From UBA3855 sp964472035 (lineage in GTDB: Bacteria > Bacillota > Clostridia > Oscillospirales > Ruminococcaceae), in NCBI GenBank assembly GCA_964472035.1, contig CAYYIT010000052.1, positions 1 to 15,924 on the forward strand: a stretch of 15,924 nt of DNA, given 5' to 3'. This document shows positions 5,726-13,800 of this stretch, in pieces (position 1 is the first letter of the stretch; each line of letters starts with the position of its first letter). The notes below the pieces were generated by a model. It was not told where the DNA came from and made no database searches. It saw nothing but the letters and a program-made list of their open reading frames with translations. The position numbers and the translations under genes are program-made.

Positions 5726-6964
5726 TTAGTCCATATCCATTTCTTCGAGCATCTCTTCCGGAATGGAACCCTTTACATCGTCCAGGCTGTTGATCTCAGT
5801 CAGGCCTGCGGAGATGGAACCGCCGTCGCCTTCAATGTCAACTTCCATGGTCATTTCCATGCCATTGAGCTTCTTGCCGTCATATGTAAAGTCAACCACT
5901 GCCTGAATCTCGCCCATTTCATCTTCCATGTAGGAACCGGAAGCGAAGGTGATGTTGGTGAAGCGGTCATTCTTTACAGAGTAGGAGAACTCAAGCAGCT
6001 CTTCATCAAGGATATCCTCATCCTCAGCCTCTTCACGAGCCTCCTCGAGGCCTTCCTTGGCATCTTCCAGCCAGTCGCCTTCAACATAGTCACCGGCAAC
6101 CTCTTCGAACAGTGCAACAAATACATCCGCAGTGTTTACAAGGCTCTCAGGAGTCATCACAACAGAATAGGTCTTGCCGCCGTTCTCCTTGGTGGTGGTG
6201 AACTGCATTGCTTCTTCGATCTTTTCTCTGTTGCTGTCGGACTTGAGGCTGTCAACAAAATTCTTCACGATATTGTTGATCTCGTCGGTATCAATGTAGT
6301 CCTCCAGCTCGCTGTCGAGGTCATATTCCTCGAGCATGCCCTGCCAGTCCATTTCCTCGGCTTCCTTGCCGTAGGACTCCCAGATATCCGCAGGATCCAT
6401 ATAGTCGCTCATATCCACGACCTCATACTCATCCATGTAGCTCATGCACATGTAGGCCTCATCGTCCTCCACGCACATTGCCATTTCCATATCCATTGCA
6501 TAGTAGTCGTCAGTGATCTCAAAGTCGCCGTACATATACATCGTCTTTGCCTTCGGATCCACGGAGAACTGGAATTCTGCATCGAACATGCCGTCCATTT
6601 CCATGGTCAGCACGCCGCTCTTGATATCCTGGCTGTCCTCATTCAGATTTTCCATTGCAGTACCGAATGCTGCGATCGGGCCGGACTTAAGGGCATTGAT
6701 GTAGTACACGCCCACGCCTACACCGATTGCGAGTACAGCAGCGCCTGCTGCAAAGAATCCCCAGTACTTCTTGAAGAAGGGCTTCTGGTTATTGACGGAC
6801 TCCACCGTGTAGGTAGCTGCATTGACTGCAGGCACATCCTGTGCCGGCATTGCACCGAGATTTACCTCGGAAGGCTGGGATGCAGCCGCATTGTTGGGTG
6901 TACCGCACTTCGGACAGAATGTCGTTGTAGTTCCGATCTGTGTACCGCATTTTTTACAAAACAT
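5726..6964 (-). CDS. Zinc ribbon-membrane-anchored protein with acidic extracytoplasmic domain
   Basis: This 412-residue protein begins with a zinc ribbon (C3, C6, C17, C20; CKKC and CPKC), then a polar linker, one membrane helix (about 67-89, flanked by FFKKYW), and a large extracytoplasmic region. That region is very rich in Asp, Glu and Met and has alternating beta-like segments (TMYMYGDFEITDDYYAM, TYSVVMTPESL, ITFASGSYMEDEMGEIQAVV). With the ribbon inside and the domain outside, the layout resembles the TcaA/YvbJ class, but I do not recognise the external domain. ATG at 6964 has AAGGAG at 8-nt spacing. It follows the shorter CAP-like gene by 104 nt, the largest gap inside the operon, which holds a hairpin. 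Binding of a cationic envelope component or metal is a guess from the acidity. Confidence 0.85.
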   Translation of the reverse strand: MFCKKCGTQIGTTTTFCPKCGTPNNAAASQPSEVNLGAMPAQDVPAVNAATYTVESVNNQKPFFKKYWGFFAAGAAVLAIGVGVGVYYINALKSGPIAAFGTAMENLNEDSQDIKSGVLTMEMDGMFDAEFQFSVDPKAKTMYMYGDFEITDDYYAMDMEMAMCVEDDEAYMCMSYMDEYEVVDMSDYMDPADIWESYGKEAEEMDWQGMLEEYDLDSELEDYIDTDEINNIVKNFVDSLKSDSNREKIEEAMQFTTTKENGGKTYSVVMTPESLVNTADVFVALFEEVAGDYVEGDWLEDAKEGLEEAREEAEDEDILDEELLEFSYSVKNDRFTNITFASGSYMEDEMGEIQAVVDFTYDGKKLNGMEMTMEVDIEGDGGSISAGLTEINSLDDVKGSIPEEMLEEMDMD

Positions 6965-6986
6965 AACAATAACTCCTTTTCAGTGC

Positions 6987-7007
6987 GGGAACTCAGCCAG
7001 AGTTCCC
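6987..7007. other. Hairpin in the 104-nt spacer upstream of the acidic zinc-ribbon protein
   Basis: A perfect 8-bp stem GGGAACTC / GAGTTCCC with a 5-nt loop lies 23 nt before the ATG at 6964. On the minus strand it is followed by GCACTG, so it does not terminate in the operon direction. On the plus strand it is followed by TTTTC. The rest of the spacer (7008-7068) is AT-rich and has an imperfect dyad near 7030, with no convincing promoter. Confidence 0.45.
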
Positions 7008-7068
7008 TTTTCATATGAATATATATGGATACCATAAAGGTATTCATTCCAAAATCAGTGGTTTCGCA

Positions 7069-8367
7069 TCAGACGATGGTCAGAATGTACCACGCAAGCA
7101 TGCCCGTATCGGCATCATAGGAGATCCCGACGCCAAGTGCAGTGCAGGCATCCTCGTACTCGTAATTCTGTTCCTGCTGCGAATACCAGAGGTCCATGAC
7201 CTCTACCGCGGAGGTATAGCTGTCGCCAAGCAGCTTTGTAGCGCACCACCATCCATAGCTGACGCCGTAGGAAGTAAGCAGATCCGTGGGTTCCTCCACG
7301 GCATCGACATCGCCATAGGACAGCAGCTGTGAAGCGCGGATATCCGCGATCTCCTCAAGTGCGGTATCATAGGAAATGGAAGATACGCCGCGTGCACTGC
7401 GCTGAATGCAGATCTGCTCATAGAGCTGCTCGCTCTCGTACGCTTCTCCGTCCAGGATCACCTGGGAAACATCGGTCTGCGTCATGGCATCCGGAAACTG
7501 CGCATTGATCTGCTCTGCGATCTTCACTGCGCCGTTTTCACCGAAATAGTGTCCTCTTCCAGTTTCTTCCTCGAGCCATGCTGTCAAGCAGTCTTCGCGC
7601 GCGGCAGCGCTTTCCACCAGGAAATCCTCCTCGTCGGCAAACGCAAGCTCCGCTTCTGCGAGCACATTGATGGCAGACTGATATTCCGACTGCTGTACAA
7701 GCTCCTCGGCCTCTTCCAGATAGGAAGTCTTGAATTCCTCCAGCGTTTCCTCGATCGCCTCCTGCGCCTGCGCATAATAAACGGAATCCTCTGCGCTTAC
7801 CTGCGCGTACGCATTGAGGGCGGTCTGGTAGCTGCCTTCTTCGCGAGCTTCCTCCGCTGCAAGGAACTGCTGGCGTGATTCATAGATCACCGTGATCCTC
7901 TCCTCGGAGTCCGCCACGAGCGACTGGAACGCCGCATCCTGCTCCTCCGCTTTCAGGTCTGCCATAATGGCGGCAGCCTCTTCATAAGTAATGGATTCTG
8001 CGATATATTCCTGCACCGCATCCTCCAGCTCCAGATAGAGAGCTTCATCGACGCCTTCGGGTTCGGTGGAGTCTTCCTCCTCTTCCTCCTCGTCGTCATC
8101 CTCTCTGCCGGCAGAAAGACTGCTCTCTGCATCGCTCTTATTTCCGCTTTTGAAGACATCGGAAAAGAACAGCAGAAGCAGAAGTGCAAACACGACTACA
8201 AGCATCAGCATGATCAGGATCAGAACGACATTCGCCCCTGCCTTCTTCTTGCCGACGGATGCCGGCGGTGCCGTAGCAGACAGTTCCGCCCTGCGGACGG
8301 GGGTATTGCAAAACGGGCAGAATTTCGCCCTGTCCGGGATATCCCTTCTGCAGTATTCACAGCGCAT
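7069..8367 (-). CDS. Zinc ribbon-TM-TPR-like-CAP-like protein (short paralog)
   Basis: This 432-residue protein has a zinc ribbon at C3, C6, C17, C20 (CEYC and CPFC), one membrane helix at about 47-68, and a run of Asp/Glu (89-99). After this come helical repeats of TPR type (roughly 105-290, with the SYQTALNAYAQV and YQSAINVLAEAE units) and a final region of about 115 residues. That final region resembles a CAP/SCP-like fold (LYEQICIQRSARGV, YDTALEEIADIRASQLL, then ALGVGISYDADTGMLAWYIL). The classical CAP His/Glu residues are not evident, so it may be a binding rather than enzymatic version. It aligns by eye over the whole outer region with the upstream gene at 8392-9960. ATG at 8367 has GGGGG 7-nt upstream and lies 24 nt after that gene's stop. 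An envelope sensor is inferred. Confidence 0.85.
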   Translation of the reverse strand: MRCEYCRRDIPDRAKFCPFCNTPVRRAELSATAPPASVGKKKAGANVVLILIMLMLVVVFALLLLLFFSDVFKSGNKSDAESSLSAGREDDDEEEEEEDSTEPEGVDEALYLELEDAVQEYIAESITYEEAAAIMADLKAEEQDAAFQSLVADSEERITVIYESRQQFLAAEEAREEGSYQTALNAYAQVSAEDSVYYAQAQEAIEETLEEFKTSYLEEAEELVQQSEYQSAINVLAEAELAFADEEDFLVESAAAREDCLTAWLEEETGRGHYFGENGAVKIAEQINAQFPDAMTQTDVSQVILDGEAYESEQLYEQICIQRSARGVSSISYDTALEEIADIRASQLLSYGDVDAVEEPTDLLTSYGVSYGWWCATKLLGDSYTSAVEVMDLWYSQQEQNYEYEDACTALGVGISYDADTGMLAWYILTIV

Positions 8368-8391
8368 GCATGTTCCCCCTTCGCGGATCGT

Positions 8392-9960
8392 TTAATTGAT
8401 ACTCAGTACATACCAGCTGCACTGCAGCGTTTCGCGGTCAAACGCGATGCCGATGCCGATCGTAGAGTACTCTCTCTTGAATTCTCCATAACCGCCATAC
8501 TCACCGCCGTAGGCCTCAATTGCCGTCTGCGCAGTGTTGATGCTGTTCATCTTGGTGGTGCTCCAGCGTTTCCAGTCAACACCGGCATCATCCAGGAGCC
8601 GGTCCGGCTCATCGACGGAGCCATCCGTGCTCTCGACCATTGCCTCTGCCTGCTGCTGCGCCACCTGCGTGACAGCCTCATTATAGGCGAGATCCGAAAG
8701 GCCCAGTTCTGCGCGGACTTCGTTATACAGAAGCAGCAGCTGCACCCGCTCATGGATCACACCGTCGGCGATCACCATGTCCGCATCGAGGCCCTCCGGC
8801 AGCACGTTTTCATAGGTTAGCGCCAGGAGTGCGGCACCGTCTTCGTCAAAATAATTGCCGGCATTGCTCTGCAGGGTGATCCATTCCTGCACATACTCGC
8901 CCATGAGGGCGCGGCATTCTTCGACATAGGTTCCATCCTCGGCATACACGACCGCGGCGTTGTCAAGCTTAGTTACCGCTTCCGCATAGCTGCCCTCCTG
9001 AAAGAACACCTCTGCGCTCTCCTTCAGGGAAGCCTGATGGAGTACGGTCGTTTCTTCGATCTGCTCCTGCGCAAGCGCATAGTAGGTCGGGTCATCCTCC
9101 GTTACAGAACGGAATGCCGCAATCGCAGCCTCATATTCCCCTGCCTTCAGAGAGGCCTCCGCCTGTCCGTAAACATCGCGGCACGCTTTCACCTTTTCAA
9201 GGTCTGCAAGGGAATCTGCCGCTGCGTCACGGATCTCAGCATCCTCCAGATCACAGAGCGCCGTCAGATCCTTCTGCACCTTTTCATAGGAAAGCGTTTC
9301 ATTCAGGTACGCATCCACCATTGCTTCCTGCTCATCGGCAAAAAGCTGCAGCAGTGCATCATTCTTCAGAAAACGCTCATTTTCATTCATGAGCGCCACA
9401 GCTCTGTCGTAATCTCCGGAGGAAACGGCAGTGCGCACGCGCTGATCCGAGTTCCAGTAGAGCAGGTAGAAGCAGAGCAGTGCCAGCACCAGAAGCAGCA
9501 GCACAGCAAGCACGCTCAGCATCACGACCGGTTTCCGCGAACGGCTCTTCGCCGCTGGTTCCACTTCATAGGACGCTGGCCGCACCGGCGGTCTCACCGG
9601 AGCCGTGGGCGGTGCCGCAGGTCTTGCCGGAGCCGCGGTCGGTGCCGGAGGTTTTACCGGAGTCACGGGCGGTGCCGCTGGTTTCACCGGAGTCACGGGC
9701 GGTGCCGCAGGTCTTACCGGAGCCACGGGCGGTGCCGCAGGTCTTGCCGGAGCCGCGGGCGGTGCCGCAGGTTTTGCCGGAGCCGCGGGCGGTACCGGAG
9801 GTCTTGCCGGAGCCGCGGGCGGTACCGGAGGTTTTGCAGGACGCGGCGTTTCCGCCTCGACCGGCTTCTCGTAGGAGACCTCCATCGCGATGCGCTCATG
9901 ACAGAAGGGGCAGATTTTCGCAGACAGAGGGATCTGCTTTTTACAATGTCCGCACAGCAC
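8392..9960 (-). CDS. Zinc ribbon-Pro/Ala repeat-TM-TPR-like-CAP-like protein (long paralog)
   Basis: This 522-residue protein has the same plan as its downstream neighbour: zinc ribbon (C3, C6, C17, C20; CGHC and CPFC), membrane helix (about 145-169), TPR-like helices (YDRAVALMNENERF, YEAAIAAFRSV, YAEAVTKLDNA), and a CAP-like end (LLLYNEVRAELGLSDLAYNEA, then STIGIGIAFDRETLQCSWYV). The addition is a cytoplasmic Pro/Ala-rich spacer (41-128) of about eight decapeptide repeats between ribbon and membrane. The start is GTG at 9960, preceded by AAAGGAG at 11 nt, which places the ribbon cysteines at the same positions as in the paralog. It begins 30 nt after the preceding stop. CAP-like assignment is by eye and lacks the usual catalytic residues. 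A signal-transducing envelope sensor is inferred. Confidence 0.85.
   Translation of the reverse strand: MLCGHCKKQIPLSAKICPFCHERIAMEVSYEKPVEAETPRPAKPPVPPAAPARPPVPPAAPAKPAAPPAAPARPAAPPVAPVRPAAPPVTPVKPAAPPVTPVKPPAPTAAPARPAAPPTAPVRPPVRPASYEVEPAAKSRSRKPVVMLSVLAVLLLLVLALLCFYLLYWNSDQRVRTAVSSGDYDRAVALMNENERFLKNDALLQLFADEQEAMVDAYLNETLSYEKVQKDLTALCDLEDAEIRDAAADSLADLEKVKACRDVYGQAEASLKAGEYEAAIAAFRSVTEDDPTYYALAQEQIEETTVLHQASLKESAEVFFQEGSYAEAVTKLDNAAVVYAEDGTYVEECRALMGEYVQEWITLQSNAGNYFDEDGAALLALTYENVLPEGLDADMVIADGVIHERVQLLLLYNEVRAELGLSDLAYNEAVTQVAQQQAEAMVESTDGSVDEPDRLLDDAGVDWKRWSTTKMNSINTAQTAIEAYGGEYGGYGEFKREYSTIGIGIAFDRETLQCSWYVLSIN
9577..9840 (-). repeat. 30-bp tandem repeats encoding Pro/Ala decapeptides
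   Basis: About eight imperfect 30-bp units encode decapeptides of the type PAAPPVAPVR / PPVPPAAPAK. Variation is mainly at Ala/Val/Thr and Arg/Lys codons. The strand opposite is open in two frames because of the GC-rich periodicity, giving false Gly/Ala- and Arg-rich reading frames. Confidence 0.85.
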
Positions 9961-9990
9961 TGCGAAATCAACTCCTTTCGTACAGAAGGT

Positions 9991-11409
9991 TTATTGTTTC
10001 TGGTATTCTAAAAGAAATACCTCACCATTGTCCTCACACCACAAACGGAAGACCTCATTGCCTTCATATCTGAAAATATACAGTTGTGTACCAATCATTT
10101 CATAAGTGCCGCTATGTTTTACTGGATCGGAATAATCAGGTCCATTTGAAATGATCATATCACGATATTCCCAATGACCGGAACCATCCACCATATCCAG
10201 AATAAAACCGCTGTTATTATTGCTATCCGTCATAATATCAGCACAGCCCCAATTGTCAAACATAGCCGACTCTTCAGCTTTTTTGATATCTTTTCTATTA
10301 AAAGAAGCAATCTGTCTGCCTAAATATACATTGCCTTCTGTGTCAGTAAACTGATAAACAGCTCTGGGTTCTTCTTCATAATTTCCAAAGTCGTTGGTAT
10401 TGTTTTCAACAAGAAGTTTTTGAATAATATCATTCGCCAGATCTACTTTATGGTAATCTCTGCCAGACTCCGTATACGTATAATCATGTCTATAAGCATT
10501 TTGCTCTGTCTTAGTATAGCTGCCCATAGAATTTTCCTGATTTTCCACTTCGCCGGCGCTATCTCCTGATGAATAATACAACTGGAAGGTTCCATCCATC
10601 ATATCTTCTATCATAACAAATTCTTGATTCCGGAGATTTCTGAACATCACCTTACTGCTTTCAGAATTTTCCAGCTGTGTCTCAGCCTCAGTGGCCTCCT
10701 GTGTCTCCGTACCGCCCTGTGGATCGGTCGGATCACTCGGATCGCTCACAGCTTCTGTAGAATACTGTGTTTCAGGCGCTATTCCAGTCTCCTTCGGCGG
10801 AGCAGTTTCCGCTGCAGAATCCTGACCGGGCGGCGCATCCGTTGCACTTTCCGGCGCATCCGGATGGGAATCCTCGGGAGTATCCTTCTCTTCGTCCTCA
10901 TCCTTGCGGGAATCGGAGACGCTCTCCTCTGCCTTTGGCAGTCGCTTGCCAAACTTCGATACACACACCACCGCTGCGGTCGTTGCGATCACAATGCACA
11001 ATGCCAGTACGGCAAGCCGCATATTGCGCTTTTTTTCGGCAGAACCGCTGGTCTGCTGCACGGAAGCAGGTGCTTCGGAATTGAGTTCGGGCTTCTTCAT
11101 GACAGAAGGAGCCGGTGCCGGCATCGGCCGTGCAGGTGCCGCCGGACGCTTGGGCATCTCCGTCGCTTCCTCCTGCATGGAAGCGGTGTGGAAGCTCGCT
11201 GCCCTGTGTTCCTTTGCGGGAGCCGGATCATCCAATGCAGGCAGCTTCTCTTCCGGCGTAACTGCCGGAGCAGGAGCCGGAACCGGCGCAGGAGCTGGTT
11301 TTGCCGCCTCGGGAGCGGGCTTCTGCTCCTCCTTGGAAAGGATGGGGCTGAGTGCATATTCAAAACTGTTGCGTCTTAAGGGGTACCAGAGTTCATTTTC
11401 GTTGTTCAT
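9991..11409 (-). CDS. Pro/Ala-rich single-pass membrane protein with C-terminal extracytoplasmic domain
   Basis: This 472-residue protein lacks a zinc ribbon. It has a cytoplasmic Pro/Ala-rich region (about 30-105), a basic patch, and a membrane helix (about 132-151). An acidic Ser/Thr/Pro linker (about 160-252) follows, and then an apparent globular extracytoplasmic domain (about 253-472), rich in Tyr, Asn and Gly with beta-like character (MDGTFQLYYSSGD, GSGHWEYRDMIISN, GTYEMIGTQLYIFRY). I do not recognise that domain. It shares a general DGxFxxxY-then-GxY pattern with the divergent lipoprotein at 14760, but I cannot claim homology. The DNA encoding the outer domain is visibly more AT-rich than the rest of the gene and its neighbours. 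ATG at 11409 follows a GGTGAG 7 nt upstream and lies 20 nt from the previous stop. Confidence 0.82.
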   Translation of the reverse strand: MNNENELWYPLRRNSFEYALSPILSKEEQKPAPEAAKPAPAPVPAPAPAVTPEEKLPALDDPAPAKEHRAASFHTASMQEEATEMPKRPAAPARPMPAPAPSVMKKPELNSEAPASVQQTSGSAEKKRNMRLAVLALCIVIATTAAVVCVSKFGKRLPKAEESVSDSRKDEDEEKDTPEDSHPDAPESATDAPPGQDSAAETAPPKETGIAPETQYSTEAVSDPSDPTDPQGGTETQEATEAETQLENSESSKVMFRNLRNQEFVMIEDMMDGTFQLYYSSGDSAGEVENQENSMGSYTKTEQNAYRHDYTYTESGRDYHKVDLANDIIQKLLVENNTNDFGNYEEEPRAVYQFTDTEGNVYLGRQIASFNRKDIKKAEESAMFDNWGCADIMTDSNNNSGFILDMVDGSGHWEYRDMIISNGPDYSDPVKHSGTYEMIGTQLYIFRYEGNEVFRLWCEDNGEVFLLEYQKQ

Positions 11410-11429
11410 TTCTTATCTCACCACACTGC

Positions 11430-11789
11430 CTATATCAAAATAATGCTTACAACGACCGCGGCAACGATCAGCGCCATGATGTTCAGTGTTGCCAGACATC
11501 CCTTGCCAGCGCGCTTTTTGCCGCCGGTCGCCTCGCGTTCCGCGTATTCATCCACGATTCTGTCCACATCACTGTAATCCGGCACGGAATAGCTTCTGGC
11601 CGGCGGTTCTTCACGAACCGGAACGGGCGGAATCCGGACGGGCTCCGGCTTGACTTCCGGTCTTGCGACTTCAATCACAGAAGGCTTTTCCGGTTCCGCT
11701 GACAGGAAGGCATTCTTGTGTGCCTTACAGATATAGCAGAATGAATCGGTATCCTTATTAAAGGTTTCACATTTTTTGCAAACCCACAT
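11430..11789 (-). CDS. Tail-anchored protein with RanBP2-type zinc finger
   Basis: This 119-residue protein begins with MWVCKKCETFNKDTDSFC and continues YIC, giving W-x-C-x2-C-x3-N-x6-C-x2-C, exactly the RanBP2-type zinc finger pattern (W2, C4, C7, N11, C18, C21). In eukaryotes such fingers bind ubiquitin or single-stranded RNA; in bacteria the role is not established. The middle (about 35-75) is Pro/Glu/Val-rich and flexible. A basic GKKRAGKG precedes a C-terminal membrane helix (about 97-119), so the finger should face the cytoplasm and nothing lies outside. ATG at 11789 has AGGAGGG at 6-nt spacing, and this ribosome binding site begins at the kinase stop codon, so translation is probably coupled to the kinase. 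Possibly a membrane adaptor for the kinase. Confidence 0.87.
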   Translation of the reverse strand: MWVCKKCETFNKDTDSFCYICKAHKNAFLSAEPEKPSVIEVARPEVKPEPVRIPPVPVREEPPARSYSVPDYSDVDRIVDEYAEREATGGKKRAGKGCLATLNIMALIVAAVVVSIILI

Positions 11790-11800
11790 GGTCGTCCCTC

Positions 11801-12835
11801 CTAATCGAAATCATCCATGGCACGCCATTTTTTAGCTTCTTTTTTAGGTTCAGGCGCTTTGACGGGAGCAGCCTTCTTCTTTTTCTCAGCCAGTTCGCGG
11901 TCACGTTCCTCAGCGGCGTTCTTCTTGCGTTCCTCATAGGCACACAGATCCTCGTATACCTGCTGCATGGAATAACGCTCCATCGGATCACGCTTGAGCA
12001 TGCGCTCAATGATCTGCCGGTGTACGGGCAGAAGATTGACATTCAGCTTGATCTCCGCCTCGTCCAGAACGGCCTCATACAGATAATTGTATTCCTCCGG
12101 AAATTCCGGCATTTCTCCGCTGAGCAGCTGATGGAACACAACGCCCATCGCGAACACGTCCACCTTGGGCGTCAGCTTCACATCGTCCTCTTCGAGCATC
12201 GCAAGGAAGCTCTCGGGGGCAAGATAAACGGGGTCTCCCTGGATATCATCCGGCTCCGGCGGTGCTTCCTGCAGGTAGCTGGCGTCGAAGTCGATGATCT
12301 TGATCGTAAAGAATTCGCCCACGGTCGGCTTGAGCATGAGATTGCTCAGCTTGAGGTCGGCATGGATGATGCCGCGCTCCGCAAGGCGGATGAAGGAGTC
12401 CGAAAGCACCTTCAGGATGGTCTGCTTCTGGATGAAATTCACCTTCGGCATCACATCGAAGCTCAGTGCGGACTTCGGAACAGCTTCCGTCACGAGATAA
12501 AAATGGGTGTCGTGGTGGAAGAACACAGCCGGTGCAATGATATTGCCGTTCTGCGCATCCACGATCCTGTCGTAGATCTTTTTCTTTGCGTAGAACCACT
12601 CATAGCACTGGTCGATCTTACGCTGACGCAGATCCTCCGCCAGTGCCACGTCATCGGACGGATACACAGGGCTGAGGAACTGCTTGATAAAATATTTCTT
12701 GTCTTCCTTATAGCAGAATCCCCATTTGGAGAAACCGCTGTTATCACTTGTCAGCGGCTCCTGAATGAGGTAGTCGCCGATATAATAGGGTTCGAATTCG
12801 TCCTTGTCCTTGACCTTGATTACCAATTCGCCCAC
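11801..12835 (-). CDS. Serine/threonine protein kinase (Hanks type)
   Basis: This 344-residue cytoplasmic kinase transfers phosphate from ATP to Ser/Thr of proteins. Catalytic residues are intact: K51 (KYFIKQF), the HADLKLSN catalytic loop at 158-165 (D160, K162, N165), D182 of IIDFDAS in place of DFG, APE at 207-209, and D226 in KVDVFAMG. The Gly-rich loop is poor, as in some PP2C-linked kinases. The catalytic domain ends near 298. A charged helical tail (300-335) follows and ends AKKWRAMDDFD, matching the multi-ribbon protein's C-terminus. There is no membrane segment or external sensor, unlike PknB. GTG start at 12835 follows the phosphatase stop by 6 nt, with GGTGAG at 5-nt spacing overlapping that stop. 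Pairing with PP2C and VWA genes matches TerY-P-like triads. Confidence 0.95.
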   Translation of the reverse strand: MGELVIKVKDKDEFEPYYIGDYLIQEPLTSDNSGFSKWGFCYKEDKKYFIKQFLSPVYPSDDVALAEDLRQRKIDQCYEWFYAKKKIYDRIVDAQNGNIIAPAVFFHHDTHFYLVTEAVPKSALSFDVMPKVNFIQKQTILKVLSDSFIRLAERGIIHADLKLSNLMLKPTVGEFFTIKIIDFDASYLQEAPPEPDDIQGDPVYLAPESFLAMLEEDDVKLTPKVDVFAMGVVFHQLLSGEMPEFPEEYNYLYEAVLDEAEIKLNVNLLPVHRQIIERMLKRDPMERYSMQQVYEDLCAYEERKKNAAEERDRELAEKKKKAAPVKAPEPKKEAKKWRAMDDFD

Positions 12836-12841
12836 TTAGTC

Positions 12842-13783
12842 TCACCGCCTGTAATATGTAGTACTGTACTGATTCCACAGCATCCGGAGCTTCTGCTCGT
12901 CCGCATTCTCTGCCGGCGCAATGAAGGTCCTTGTCAGGTATTCAAAGCGCTGACGGAAGTACTGCTGGATCTCCGCAAATGTCTTGACTCCGTACATTGC
13001 GATGATGATCGCAAAATCATCTCCGGCTACGCCGGAAATGTAGGACTCGATGCCTTTTTCCCATTCGGATACGCTGCCTGCGCGGTACAGTGCCTGCAGA
13101 ATGGCATATTCAAATTCCATGGGCGTGGTAAAATAACCGAATGCACCGTCAGTTGCCGTGATCACCGCCGCAGGCGCCTTCAGCTCGATCGTACGTTCAT
13201 TCAGACGGAAATCCGTGTCGCCGTTGATGACATTTTCGAGGCGCGCGTCACTGCGCAGATTGCTGAATGCATCCTCCTCGGTATCCAGGTCATCCTTGGT
13301 GATCTGGCACATGCCCTCGCTGTCGAGGAAGTAGCCTCTGGAATCGCCCGCCCAGAGGTACTTGCACTGCACCTTATCCGGTGTTGTCTGATGGAGCAGC
13401 ACAATGCTCGCGGTCGTGGGAATGGAGCGGAACAGGCTGCCGCCGATCTTCACAGTTTCTTCCTTCATGAGATAGCTCTTCATGGTCGTGAAGATCCGCT
13501 TCATATTCGCCTTGAGATTGGCGTTGTCCGACTGCGTAAAGGTCAGCTGCTTCTGGTTATAGGCTTCGTCCGTCAGGTAGGCAGCAAGCGCGGAAGCAAG
13601 CTTTGCACCGCTCATATTGCGCAGCTTTGCATACTTCTTGGATCCCATACCGCCGCAGCCGTCAAAGACGCTGATATAGCCGATGCCATCCTCCGTGAAA
13701 GAGTATGCAAATGCATCCTCTCCAAGATCCTGGATCTTTTCCTTCTCTGCGCAAAGCACTACAGATGGTCTCAGATTCATCAT
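12842..13783 (-). CDS. PP2C-family serine/threonine phosphatase
   Basis: This 313-residue cytoplasmic phosphatase should remove phosphate added by the neighbouring kinase. PP2C metal-binding motifs are visible in order: GED at 21-23 (in place of NxD/NQD), FDGCGGMG at 40-47 (D41, G42), WAGDSRG at 144-150, ATDGAFG at 210-216, and GDD at 254-256. These supply the Asp residues for the two-metal centre, so the enzyme is likely active. A C-terminal extension of about 45 residues follows the domain. Two ATGs in tandem (13783 and 13780) are possible starts; the second has better spacing (5 nt) from GAGGGG. It lies 17 nt after the VWA stop and 6 nt before the kinase start, so the three are co-transcribed. 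Confidence 0.94.
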   Translation of the reverse strand: MMNLRPSVVLCAEKEKIQDLGEDAFAYSFTEDGIGYISVFDGCGGMGSKKYAKLRNMSGAKLASALAAYLTDEAYNQKQLTFTQSDNANLKANMKRIFTTMKSYLMKEETVKIGGSLFRSIPTTASIVLLHQTTPDKVQCKYLWAGDSRGYFLDSEGMCQITKDDLDTEEDAFSNLRSDARLENVINGDTDFRLNERTIELKAPAAVITATDGAFGYFTTPMEFEYAILQALYRAGSVSEWEKGIESYISGVAGDDFAIIIAMYGVKTFAEIQQYFRQRFEYLTRTFIAPAENADEQKLRMLWNQYSTTYYRR

Positions 13784-13800
13784 ATCCCCTCGTTTTCCAA

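Noticed and set aside
8392..9960. ETTVL in the long CAP-like protein as an FHA-binding phospho-site
   Set aside because: It lies beyond the membrane helix in the predicted extracytoplasmic stalk, inside a helical repeat, so the cytoplasmic kinase could not reach it.
9480..10073. Plus-strand Gly/Ala-rich collagen-like and Pro/Val-rich frames near the 30-bp repeats
   Set aside because: They lie opposite the Pro/Ala decapeptides of a membrane protein with ribbon, TM and paralogous outer domain; they lack translation signals.
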